A stretch of 38,771 bases of DNA, from assembly GCA_945787575.1 (NCBI GenBank), contig CALZKB010000074.1:1-38771 (forward strand), in the 5' to 3' direction. The notes under the pieces are model-generated. The model was given only the letters and a program-made list of their open reading frames with translations. It did no database searches and was not told the DNA's origin. Position numbers and translations under genes: made by a program. The stretch comes from Thermoanaerobaculia bacterium (GTDB lineage Bacteria; Acidobacteriota; Thermoanaerobaculia; Multivoradales; JAHEKO01). Shown here in pieces: positions 1 to 7,617 of the stretch; position 1 is the first letter of the stretch, and each line of letters starts with the position of its first letter.

Positions 1-75
1 GTAGTGAGACATTTTGAGAGCGTCTGACACAGCCTCGGCGATCACGGCTTCGTCTTCGACCAGTAGAATCCTCAT
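1..75 (-). CDS. Response regulator, N-terminal fragment (cut by window edge)
   Basis: Reading the minus strand from an ATG at 75 gives 25 codons beginning MRILLVEDEAVIAEAVSDAL, which run off the left edge. The stretch ILLVEDE is the first beta strand and acidic pocket of a receiver (CheY-like) domain; the two Asp/Glu after LLV bind Mg2+ next to the phosphorylatable Asp, which lies outside the window. The output domain cannot be seen. It is transcribed in the same direction as the hybrid kinase at 302-2125, 226 bases downstream of that gene's stop, and is its likely partner. A sigma-54-type promoter at 134-148 would give a leader of about 47 bases, so an NtrC-type output domain is an attractive guess but only a guess. 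Confidence 0.85.
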   Translation of the reverse strand, partial: MRILLVEDEAVIAEAVSDALKMSHY

Positions 76-133
76 GGCTAGGCACCCCCCGTGCGGTCGA
101 TGTGGCGGTTGTTGGTCACCCCAACTGGAGAAA

Positions 134-148
134 GCAAGGAGCGTGCCA
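134..148 (-). promoter_or_regulatory. Sigma-54-type (-24/-12) promoter for the response regulator
   Basis: On the minus strand the sequence reads TGGCACGCTCCTTGC. This is a full match to the RpoN consensus TGGCACG-N4-TTGC, with GG and GC separated by exactly ten bases. Predicted transcription start is near 122, upstream of the ATG at 75. A 12-bp palindrome, CCGCTCGAGCGG (260-271), and a 9-bp inverted pair, GTTGCGCGC at 165-173 with GCGCGCAAC at 271-279, lie upstream and could be enhancer-binding sites; that part is speculative. Confidence 0.6.
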
Positions 149-223
149 CACGTCACCGCCAGGAGTTGCGCGCCGGCTCATTGCGCCGGGCGCGGCGGCA
201 CGTCCTTCGAGACAAGATGCCGA

Positions 224-254
224 ATTATACGGTGATGGACGAGTCGGGGTTCAA
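224..254 (-). promoter_or_regulatory. Possible sigma-70 promoter upstream of the response regulator
   Basis: The minus strand has a perfect TATAAT (224-229) preceded by TTGAAC (249-254) with a 19-bp spacer, which is longer than ideal. It sits in the 226-bp gap between kinase and regulator, upstream of the sigma-54-type site. It could provide basal expression of the regulator. The long spacer lowers confidence. Confidence 0.35.
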
Positions 255-301
255 ACGGACCGCTCGAGCGGCGCGCAACCGCAGCGACTCACCCGCGGTC
301 T

Positions 302-2125
302 CTAGGCGTGGGCTGCTGGCGACAAGACGCGATCGATCGCGCGCGCCAGCTGTCGGGCGGTGTAGGGCTTCGGCAGGAAGTTGATCGCTTCCTCGTCGAC
401 CCCGGTCCGGAGGACAGCGCTGTCGGTGTGGCCGGAGGCAAAGAGAACGCGAATCTCCGGGTCTCGAGCCTCGATCCGGTCGGCCAGCTCTCTGCCGGTG
501 ATGCCGGGCATGATCACGTCGGTCAAGAGCAGAGCGAAGCCGGAGGGGGCCGCGTCGAACAGCTCGAGGGCGGTCTCCCCGTCTTCGGCCGAGCGCACTT
601 CGAAACCCATGGCGCCGAGCAGCTCTTCGGTCGACTCTCTGAGCTCTTCGTTGTCCTCGACGAGCAAGACCCTTTGACCGGACCCGATCGCTCCGTCCGT
701 CCGTGGGCTGTCCCCGACTGCTGGCAGCGGCTTGGCGGTGCGCGGGAAGCAGAGCTCGATGTGGGTTCCCGGGAGGTCGGTGTCCATCAGCCGGACGGTG
801 CCGCCGTTCTGCTCGGCGATACCGTAGACGGTGGCGAGCCCGAGACCGCTGTGCCGGCTCTGGTCCTTGGTCGAGAAGAACGGTTCGAAAACCCTGTCAC
901 TGAGCTCCGGCGAGATCCCAGGCCCGCTGTCGGAGACGCGCAGGGCGATGCCGCCGAGCTGGCACTTGCACACGGCGCCACCGCCATCGGGGAGACGGAG
1001 GATGCATTCCTTGAATTCGATGTTGCGGCTGGAAATGCGGACCGTGCCTCCCTCCGGCATCGCGTCGCGAGCGTTGACCAACAGGTTGACGACCGCTTGC
1101 TCGACTTGGCTGACTTCGACCTCGGTATGCGCCAGGTCGGGAGCGAGGTGGAGCTCGAGGCGGAGGTCTTCGCCGATGAGGCGGCCCGCCATCTCCTCCA
1201 GCCCGATGACGACCGAGTTGAGATTGACGATCTCGGGCTGTACCGTCCGGCCGCGGCTGAAGGCGAGGAGCCGCTCGAGCAGGGCCGACGCCCGGGAGCA
1301 GGTCCCGATGACCGTATCCATCTTCGCCGCGACGCGGCCGTCGGTCGCCGTCTGCATGCGCACGACCTCGCACTGGGCGCTGATGGCGGCGAGATAGTTG
1401 TTGATGTCGTGGGCCAGCCCGCCGGCCAGGCTGCCGATCGCTTCCATCTTCTGCGCCTGCAGGAGGGCGGTCTCGCTCTTCCTCAGCGCTTTCTCGGCCT
1501 TGCGCTGGTGCCGCTCGTGGGTCCAGACCGCCACGATGGCGAAGGCGATGATCGCCGTCCAGGCCAGAAGCATGAGTCGAAAGAGAATGCGCGAACGGCT
1601 GTGGGCGTCGTCGAGCCGGCCGAGGGCATGCTCGTCGAGAGCTCGCAGGTCGCTCAGCAGGTCGTAGAAAGAGCGGTCGTAAGCCACGTCGACCGATGAT
1701 CCCACCCCGACTTCTTCGCCGGCGTCGAACCCCTCCAGCCGCTGCGTGGAGAGCTCGACGAAGCGATCCACCCGGGGTCGCAAACGGGCGAGGATCTCCG
1801 CCGCGATCGGGTCGTCGGCGATCGACGTCGCGGCGACCTCCGTCGACTCTCCCGCGAGCTGCAGGAGAATCGCGCGGCTGCGGTACTGGTGCTCCCGGAT
1901 CTCGTCGAGGTCTACGACGTCGCCCGACACATACTCCTCGACCCACAGGTGCAGGGTGGCGATACGGGTCTCGACCTCTGCCACCAGCCGTGCCGCCTTG
2001 GCGTCCCGGACGAGGACGTGCTCCCGGAGCGCATCGTTGAGGACCAGGAGGAGCATCGAGAGCAGCCCGAGACCGAGCAAGAGGCCCGGCAGAAGGAATC
2101 GGCTCTCGTCGTTTTCTTCAGGCAT
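302..2125 (-). CDS. Membrane-bound hybrid histidine kinase with C-terminal receiver
   Basis: The 607-residue protein starts at ATG 2125. It has a transmembrane segment at about residues 11-30, an extracytoplasmic helical sensor region (about 31-180), a second membrane segment (about 181-201) and a short coiled linker. The HisKA box GGLAHDINN follows, with phospho-acceptor His239. The ATPase domain shows an N box (NLLVNARDAMPEGG), G1 (DSGPGI) and G2 (GLGLATVYGI). A receiver domain ends the protein, with acidic pocket VEDNEE, phospho-acceptor Asp536 in TDVIMPG and Lys586 in PKPY. Kinases of this build often act in phosphorelays. The response regulator fragment at 1-75 is the obvious output candidate. 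The ligand cannot be read from the sequence. No strong ribosome-binding site is visible. Confidence 0.93.
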   Translation of the reverse strand: MPEENDESRFLLPGLLLGLGLLSMLLLVLNDALREHVLVRDAKAARLVAEVETRIATLHLWVEEYVSGDVVDLDEIREHQYRSRAILLQLAGESTEVAATSIADDPIAAEILARLRPRVDRFVELSTQRLEGFDAGEEVGVGSSVDVAYDRSFYDLLSDLRALDEHALGRLDDAHSRSRILFRLMLLAWTAIIAFAIVAVWTHERHQRKAEKALRKSETALLQAQKMEAIGSLAGGLAHDINNYLAAISAQCEVVRMQTATDGRVAAKMDTVIGTCSRASALLERLLAFSRGRTVQPEIVNLNSVVIGLEEMAGRLIGEDLRLELHLAPDLAHTEVEVSQVEQAVVNLLVNARDAMPEGGTVRISSRNIEFKECILRLPDGGGAVCKCQLGGIALRVSDSGPGISPELSDRVFEPFFSTKDQSRHSGLGLATVYGIAEQNGGTVRLMDTDLPGTHIELCFPRTAKPLPAVGDSPRTDGAIGSGQRVLLVEDNEELRESTEELLGAMGFEVRSAEDGETALELFDAAPSGFALLLTDVIMPGITGRELADRIEARDPEIRVLFASGHTDSAVLRTGVDEEAINFLPKPYTARQLARAIDRVLSPAAHA

Positions 2126-2167
2126 GGCGAGGCTAAGACGTCACCAGCATAACGCAGCAGCCTCGCC
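2126..2167 (-). repeat. Inverted repeat abutting the kinase start codon
   Basis: GGCGAGGCT at 2126-2134 and AGCCTCGCC at 2159-2167 are perfect 9-bp complements with a 24-base loop. On the minus-strand transcript the stem would end directly at the kinase ATG (2123-2125). A minus-strand TATGCT lies inside the loop. It may be an operator, a translation-blocking hairpin, or the end structure of the upstream unit; no U tract follows. Confidence 0.4.
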
Positions 2168-2185
2168 CGTCACCAAAGGCGAGGA

Positions 2186-2872
2186 TCAGTCGCCGCGGTG
2201 CCCGTCGAACAGCTTCGGCTCAGCGGATTCCTGGAGCACCGCGCGGTTCGCCGGCCACAAGTTGCCCTCCCAGAGCTCGACGGAGCGCACCTTGCCGAGT
2301 TGCGCGATCTCCACTTGCTCCAAGGGGATCAGCGCGTTGTCGAGGTCGACCAGCCACAGCAACAGATTGTCGTCGACCGACAGGTAGAGCAGGCCGTCGG
2401 CGGTCTCCGGGTGGGAGCGCTGCCACTCCAGGGTCAGCTTCTCGTAGCGACGGTCGAGATTGCGCCAGCGGCTCTCGTTCCAGACGACGGTCTCGTTGAA
2501 GGCGCGCAGCCGCAGCTGAAGATAGCCGTTGTGGCGGCGAGCCTCGACTTTGAAGGTCGGTAGCCGCTGGGCCGATTGACCGTTGAACAGCGTGGCGACT
2601 CGGTCTTTCGGGATGTCCCAGATCTTGGGAGCGAGCCGGAAGGTCGCGGCGAGCTCGTCGGCGCTTTCGACGTCGAACAGCTCGACTCCGCCCACCACGT
2701 TGCTCCAGCGACTCGTGTCGCCGGTCTCGAAGCCGTCGCTGAAGATCTCACCGTACGCTTCGGCGAATATCTCCCAGCCGAACGCCTGAGAGGGAAGGGA
2801 GGTGAACGGGACCAGAGCCCATCCCGACAGGCAAACCAACAATGCTGCAGCGGATTTGAGGTTTCTTCGCAT
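2186..2872 (-). CDS. Secreted protein of unknown function with a GFETGDTSRW motif
   Basis: The start is the ATG at 2872, because AAGGAGA lies 8 bases upstream and the following residues form a clear signal peptide (Arg-Arg, hydrophobic core ALLVCLSGWALVPF, cleavage near SQAFG). The mature part begins with FSDGFETGDTSRWS, a short motif that recurs near the start of secreted proteins in Acidobacteriota and some proteobacteria. The rest (about 228 residues in total) looks beta-rich and resembles a concanavalin-like sandwich, with strands such as YLQLRLRAF and LLYLSVDDNLLLWL. No catalytic motif is visible. It lies 61 bases after the glycan cluster and may be co-transcribed with it. Confidence 0.75.
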   Translation of the reverse strand: MRRNLKSAAALLVCLSGWALVPFTSLPSQAFGWEIFAEAYGEIFSDGFETGDTSRWSNVVGGVELFDVESADELAATFRLAPKIWDIPKDRVATLFNGQSAQRLPTFKVEARRHNGYLQLRLRAFNETVVWNESRWRNLDRRYEKLTLEWQRSHPETADGLLYLSVDDNLLLWLVDLDNALIPLEQVEIAQLGKVRSVELWEGNLWPANRAVLQESAEPKLFDGHRGD

Positions 2873-2933
2873 CAGAGGGTCTCCTTGGGTCTGTTCTCCG
2901 GCCCCGTGTTGGCACACGATGACCGACCGGCGA

Positions 2934-4459
2934 TTACAAGTCGGTGACAGAAGTGGAGGCGGGCTCTTCCTCCGTGGCTGAGACCACTTCGAGCTCGTGA
3001 ACCTGGAAGACGGGGCCGTGGCGCTCGACCGAGACGTCCGGAAAGAGCTCGGTCGGCGGTTCGTCGAAGTAGACCGCCTGCCCGCGCTCGAGCCTGTCTT
3101 CGACGAGGGTCTTCAAGTCCTCGGGCGCGATGAGGAAGCGGTTGAGGGCTTCGACGTCTCTCCGCCGCCCTTCCACGAGCTGCAGGTACTCGAGCACCGG
3201 AATCGTGCTCCACCAACCGATGACGAGCGATCCCGGCTCCACTCTCGAAAGGACCGAGATTCCGCGATTGTAGGAGCTGCGGTCGGTCGAGAGATCGACC
3301 AGCGGCCCGTTCCAGGCGATGGCGAAGACGACGGAACCGACCGCCAGCGATCGCAACAACCAGCGGGTGCCGGCGACTATCCGATGCTCGGTGTCGGCGG
3401 CCATCCATTCGTCGAGCGCTTGGTAGCCGACGGCGAGGAAGATCGCCCAAATCAGGTAGGAAGGCAAGAACATCGTGTTCTTGTCGACCACCCGGTAGTT
3501 GATGTAGAACGCCGTCGTCGTCACGAAGAGGATGCCGAGCGTCTCGGCCAGTGGAGCCGTTCGTCGTCGCAGCGCGACGACACCGACGAGAGCCGGTCCG
3601 ATACCGACGGCGACGAAGGCTCGTACGAGCTCGGTGCAGAAGCCGAGGGTCTGGCGTCCCAGCTCGGCTGCCGTGTAGCCCATCATCACGCCGGCGAAAG
3701 CCTTGCCCGAGACCAGCCACCACATTCCGGCCGACGTCGTGAGGTCGACGGCCACCATTTGCCCCTGGGCGTCGTAGGCCCCCGCATAGTTGAACGCCGG
3801 ATCGCCCAGGTAGACCCAGCTCAGATAGAGGTACTGGCTCAAGCCCAGGGCGAGGCCGGCCGCCGCGGCCGCGAGCCGACGACCGTCGAGCCACCGCCAG
3901 CCGCAGGTCCGCACGACGAACCAGACACAACCGGGGGCGAGAAGCACGGTAGCCACGTGGTTGCCGAAACTGATCCCCACGACCAGGGTGCACAATGCCA
4001 GGCGCGCGGTGGACGGCGCGCGCTCGAACCCCATGAGCGCCAGCACGATCGACGCCGTCATGAAGGTGTGCAGGGTGTAGACCTCGGCGCCCAGCCGGCG
4101 ATGGCGAGCTGGCGCAGCACCAGATCGGCGATCGCGAGGGTCAATGCGCCGAAGATCGCGGAGAAGACGTTCATCCGATAGCCGACGTCTCCGATCGGCA
4201 ACTGGCTCCACAACTTGCCCAGAATCAGGTAGAGGGGGTAGCCGGTAGCGCGCAGCAGCCCTCCGGTGTAGGCCGCGGTCGTGAGCTCGGCGCTGTCCAG
4301 GTTGTAGACGGTGGGCGCCACGGTCGATAGGTAGAGCGCAAGCGGCAGGAGGAAGGCGAGAACGAAGCGACCGACCGCGAGGACCGAGTCGGCGCCGAAG
4401 ACGGATGCCGACGTCGAAAACCGCCCCTTCTTGCGCGCGCCGCTCACCAGGGGCTCCAT
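2934..4459 (-). pseudogene. DUF2723-type GT-C membrane protein, interrupted by a frameshift
   Basis: Two minus-strand reading frames together make one DUF2723-like protein (protein O-mannosyltransferase relatives). The N-terminal part starts at ATG 4459, one base after the stop of the upstream gene, and has the family signature DSAELTTAAYTGG followed by TGYPLYLILGKLW. It runs to about 4095 and goes out of frame after RQLAIAGW. The second frame resumes at once with AEVYTLHTFMTAS, another family signature, and continues through several membrane helices and a soluble tail to the stop at 2934. Family members normally have about 20 residues (a helix ending FWSQAV or similar) between these points, so a small out-of-frame deletion is likely. 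An assembly error is the alternative. Confidence 0.75.
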
Positions 4460-4460
4460 C

Positions 4461-5639
4461 TCAACCGACCCAGTAGCCGTTGGCGAAGAGGGCGGTGAAC
4501 AGAGACAGCAAGACGAGGGAGACGGCGGTCACCGTACGGTCGACCCAGGCGCGGTCGCCCCAACGAGCGAGCAGGACGAACACCGGAAACAGGACCCAGA
4601 CATAGCGCCGCTGGCTCATGAGCAGGCCCGAGCTGAACGACAGGGTGAGACCGCCGACGACGAACAGCCCCTCGGCCCAGCGACCCTCCCCGAGAAGCAC
4701 CGAGCCGAGTGCCAGGAAGGCGAGCACCATGGCCACATCGATGCAGTTGTCGAGATGGACGTGCCCGGCGGAAAGGGCCGCGAGCCAGTCCCCGCCGGGG
4801 ACGACCAGCGCGTCACGCAGCGTCTCGAGCGGGGGCCGTGGTTGGCGTCCCCACTGAGCCGCGGCTTGGACGAAGGCGAACGGGCTGCCGAAAGCCAACC
4901 AGAGGTGACCCATGAACAGGCCCATCCCCGCCGGCGTCAGCAAGCCGGCGAGAACGCCCGCTCGAGGAACGCTCTCGGGATCCCGGCGACGCTCCTCCCA
5001 CCAGCAGACGATGAGGAGAACGGCGACGGCCAGTCCGTGCATTCTGGTCAGTGAGGAGGCGGCGCCAAGTAGGCCGGCGGTCGCCCAATGTCCGCTTCGA
5101 GCCCGCTCGAGCGCGCCGATCGCCAACAACAGAAAGAGTGATTCGGTGTAGATCGCCGAACCGAAGAAGCTGGTCGGGAAAATCATGAGGTACCACAGCG
5201 ACCGTTCGGCGAGAGTCGGTCCCCACTCGCGCGAGACGAGCCGAAAGAAGAAGATGCAGGCGCCGAGCAGGGCCAGATGGCTGACGAGGATGCCGGCGTG
5301 GACCGGATCCAAGCCGAAAAGGCCGAACAGGTCCATGAGGATGGGCAGGAGGGGAAAGAAGGCGACCGAGGGCAGCTCGACGTCGTGGAGCTGGTAGCCT
5401 TCTTCCGCGATGCTGACGTAGAAGCCGGTGTCCCAGCGGCTGCCGAAGACGTCGACCAGGAGGTTCTCGACGCCGCGCAGGTGGTAGGGCGCGGGATCGG
5501 TCTGGTCGTGGATGAGCGGCGCCGCCACGTAGGCGACCAGCACAACGGCGAGTCTCGTGACGAGGAAGACCGTCAGCGGAACCCGCAGCCACTCGGGAAA
5601 GCGGGAAGACGACCCTCGGTCGTCGGCAGGAACGGTCAA
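4461..5639 (-). CDS. PIG-V-like mannosyltransferase family membrane protein (GT-C)
   Basis: An integral membrane protein of about 392 residues with many hydrophobic helices. The loop SRWDTGFYVSIAEEGY after the first helix is the W-D-x-x-x-Y region typical of PIG-V-like mannosyltransferases, with the likely catalytic Asp. The motifs VAFFPLLPILM and YLMIFPTSFFGSAIYTESLF also fit that family. The open frame reaches back to 5777 but overlaps the upstream gene by about 140 bases; a TTG at 5639 overlapping the upstream TGA is the most economical start and still precedes the first helix. Such enzymes transfer a sugar from a polyprenyl-phosphate donor outside the inner membrane. The GT2 gene just upstream probably makes that donor. 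Confidence 0.8.
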   Translation of the reverse strand: MTVPADDRGSSSRFPEWLRVPLTVFLVTRLAVVLVAYVAAPLIHDQTDPAPYHLRGVENLLVDVFGSRWDTGFYVSIAEEGYQLHDVELPSVAFFPLLPILMDLFGLFGLDPVHAGILVSHLALLGACIFFFRLVSREWGPTLAERSLWYLMIFPTSFFGSAIYTESLFLLLAIGALERARSGHWATAGLLGAASSLTRMHGLAVAVLLIVCWWEERRRDPESVPRAGVLAGLLTPAGMGLFMGHLWLAFGSPFAFVQAAAQWGRQPRPPLETLRDALVVPGGDWLAALSAGHVHLDNCIDVAMVLAFLALGSVLLGEGRWAEGLFVVGGLTLSFSSGLLMSQRRYVWVLFPVFVLLARWGDRAWVDRTVTAVSLVLLSLFTALFANGYWVG

Positions 5640-6403
5640 TGGGCGCCGACAGCCCCCTCGTTGCCTGAGAGCTGGACGATCTTCCGCTCGAGGCTCCGTC
5701 GTACTCGCGCCAGCCCGCGGAGATCTTCGAGAACGGTGGAAGCGATCCGTACTCGGCTGTCGCGATCCTCGGCCCAACGGACCGGAACCGAGCGGACGTC
5801 AAGGCCCGCTCCCTCGGCCACGAGAAGCAGCTCGGTGTCGAAGAACCAGTGATCGTTCTCGACGAGTGGGAGGACGCGGCGGATCGTCGAGAGTCTGACC
5901 GCCTTGAATCCGCACTGCGCGTCGTCGAAGCCGGTCGGGTGGAAGAGCGCCCGAATCAGCAGGTTGTAGCCGCGCGAGAGGACCTCCCGCTGGAGGCAGC
6001 GATCGGTCTCGGCACCGTCCGCGAGGCGAGAGCCGACGACGAGGTCGGCACCATCGTGCAGCGCAGCAACGACGGCCGGAATGGCGCTCACATCGGTGGA
6101 TAGGTCGACGTCCATGTAGAGAGAGTAGTCCGCGGCGGTTCGGTTCCAGACGTGCCTCAGGGCGAGCCCCCTGCCCTTGACCTCGAGCCTCTCGTACTGC
6201 ACGCGCCGGAAGTGGGCCGACAGCGCCTCACCCTCCACTTGACTGCCGTCGGTGGAGCCGTTGTCGACGATCACGATCTTCCAGTCGGGGAGATCGAAGT
6301 TGAACAGACGCCGGCGGAGGCGCTGGACCGAGTCCGATAGAGCCGCCTCCTCGTTGTAGATCGGGATCACGAAGTCGATCGAGTCAAGGTGCGATTCGCT
6401 CAT
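5636..6403 (-). CDS. Family 2 glycosyltransferase, dolichyl/polyprenyl-phosphate mannose synthase-like
   Basis: The start is the ATG at 6403, with GGAGG 7 bases upstream. The 255-residue protein has the GT-A fold signatures: FVIPIYNEEAAL at the N-terminus, IVDNGSTDGS, the donor-binding MDVDLSTD (DxD-like) and the acceptor-loop VVGSRLADGA, then a GF-QCGFKA-like stretch (GFDDAQCGFKAVR). No C-terminal membrane helices are present, so it should act at the cytoplasmic face. It probably links a sugar from a nucleotide donor to polyprenyl phosphate. It is the second gene of a tight minus-strand cluster, between an SGNH protein and a PIG-V-like enzyme, and overlaps the latter by 4 bases. The exact sugar cannot be deduced. 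Confidence 0.88.
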   Translation of the reverse strand: MSESHLDSIDFVIPIYNEEAALSDSVQRLRRRLFNFDLPDWKIVIVDNGSTDGSQVEGEALSAHFRRVQYERLEVKGRGLALRHVWNRTAADYSLYMDVDLSTDVSAIPAVVAALHDGADLVVGSRLADGAETDRCLQREVLSRGYNLLIRALFHPTGFDDAQCGFKAVRLSTIRRVLPLVENDHWFFDTELLLVAEGAGLDVRSVPVRWAEDRDSRVRIASTVLEDLRGLARVRRSLERKIVQLSGNEGAVGAH

Positions 6404-6423
6404 GGGACGACCTCCATTTCGAC

Positions 6424-7524
6424 TCACAGCTTCAGCAGGTTGCGCTCTCGGATGTAGTCGGCCAACCGCTCGGCGACCAGCCGATGTCCGCTTCGGTGCC
6501 AGTGGCCCGCGGGCTTGATGGGTTGGCCTTCGGCTACCGCCTCGCGGAATTCGGGGAGCAGGTCGAGGCAGAACGCCGCTCGGGTCGCGCAGTAGTCACG
6601 GAAGAACTCGTAGCCCGGGGTCTCGAGATCCGGGACCGTGATCTCTTCGCTGTGCGGCAGGTAGACGAAGGCGAGGACGGCGCCGGCCGCCACCGCCTCG
6701 TCGACCATCTCGTCGAGCAGGGCGGTGGTCAGGGCGTTCATCCGGCGCTGGGCAAGACCGACGGTCCAGAAGTAGCTGTCTCGCACGATGGTCAAGAGAT
6801 CGAGCAGGCGAGGACGCCACCGGGAGCGACGCACGACTTCATCGGGCTTCGGAACCGGGACGTTGCGCAGGGAGAGCCGGTCCCCCGTCACCTCGAACCT
6901 CGGTTTGGCATAGTCGCGGAAATCGAGCAAGTTGCGCTCCATGTCGTCGCGCACGAAACCGAGAACCACTAGGTCGGGCTGGTAATCGAGACTCTGCTCG
7001 CGCAGCATCAAGAGCATCTGGTCGTGGCCGTAGCCGTGGACTCCGAAATTGACGACTTCGGCCTCGGGAACCAAGGCGCCGAGGACGTGGGGGTACGCCT
7101 CTTCGTCCCGAACCTCGTCGCCAAAGGTGAACGAGTCACCGACGACCAGGATCCGAGGCTTGCCGTCTGGAGGCGAGAGCTCGACCTCCCGCGTCCCGCG
7201 AAGCCAGGCCGAATTGGTGTTGACGGTATCCGGACCGAAGGTGTCCGCCTCGCGAACGAGCGGCTTGCTGGCCCAGCCACGGGTCGGGTGGTATTGGTCA
7301 AAGCTATAGTAGATCTGGTTGTCGGTGACCCGACGTTCCAGCCAGCTGAGTCGCCAGCCTGCGGAGCTTCGCATCCCGACGCGGCGGAGCACGCTCTCCG
7401 ACCTCAGGACCGCGCGCGCGAGAGCCTCGGAGAACCCGAGGATGAAGAACACGTAGAGCAGTGCGAAGCCGCAACGTCTCAGCGCAGTCTGCCTGCGGGT
7501 CGAGCTCGCAGCCGAAACCGTCAT
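6424..7524 (-). CDS. Membrane-anchored SGNH/GDSL-like protein
   Basis: A 366-residue protein with one N-terminal membrane segment (about residues 18-38), then an SGNH-type domain. The nucleophile block is ILVVGDSFTFGDEV with Ser131; a block NFGVHGYGHDQ supplies the glycine and possible oxyanion residues; the C-terminal block is GHWHRSGHRLVAE with His341 or His347. In AlgX/AlgJ-like relatives the last block usually has Asp two residues before the first His; here that position is Ala339. The protein may be an esterase or acetyltransferase acting on the glycan built by the neighbouring transferases, or an inactive relative. The start ATG at 7524 has no Shine-Dalgarno sequence upstream. Confidence 0.8.
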   Translation of the reverse strand: MTVSAASSTRRQTALRRCGFALLYVFFILGFSEALARAVLRSESVLRRVGMRSSAGWRLSWLERRVTDNQIYYSFDQYHPTRGWASKPLVREADTFGPDTVNTNSAWLRGTREVELSPPDGKPRILVVGDSFTFGDEVRDEEAYPHVLGALVPEAEVVNFGVHGYGHDQMLLMLREQSLDYQPDLVVLGFVRDDMERNLLDFRDYAKPRFEVTGDRLSLRNVPVPKPDEVVRRSRWRPRLLDLLTIVRDSYFWTVGLAQRRMNALTTALLDEMVDEAVAAGAVLAFVYLPHSEEITVPDLETPGYEFFRDYCATRAAFCLDLLPEFREAVAEGQPIKPAGHWHRSGHRLVAERLADYIRERNLLKL

Positions 7525-7588
7525 GATTGGAGGTTGCCGGAGGACTGATTACAGAAGCATGACGCAGGTTGCGCTCGGCATCGCCGCC

Positions 7589-7604
7589 TGGCACTGCGCT
7601 TGCA
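7589..7604 (+). promoter_or_regulatory. Sigma-54-like promoter motif before the zincin gene
   Basis: TGGCACTGCGCTTGCA matches the RpoN pattern TGGCAC-N5-TTGCA with the required ten bases between GG and GC. The predicted start (near 7614) falls only about 4 bases before the ATG at 7618, so the transcript would be almost leaderless. That odd spacing means the match may be coincidental. Confidence 0.35.
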
Positions 7605-7617
7605 CACGACGGGGACC

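Noticed and set aside
959-975. TGGCAC followed by TTGCAC-like bases inside the kinase gene as a sigma-54 site
   Set aside because: The spacing between GG and GC is wrong for RpoN and it lies within coding sequence.
308-1699. Long plus-strand open frame opposite the histidine kinase
   Set aside because: High GC leaves long open frames in shadow; its translation is repetitive Arg/Gly/Asp-rich text with no family signature, while the minus frame has all kinase motifs.
2872-5802. Other long frames overlapping the glycosyltransferase genes, rich in Arg and Pro
   Set aside because: They are shadows of the membrane protein genes and lack hydrophobic segments or motifs.
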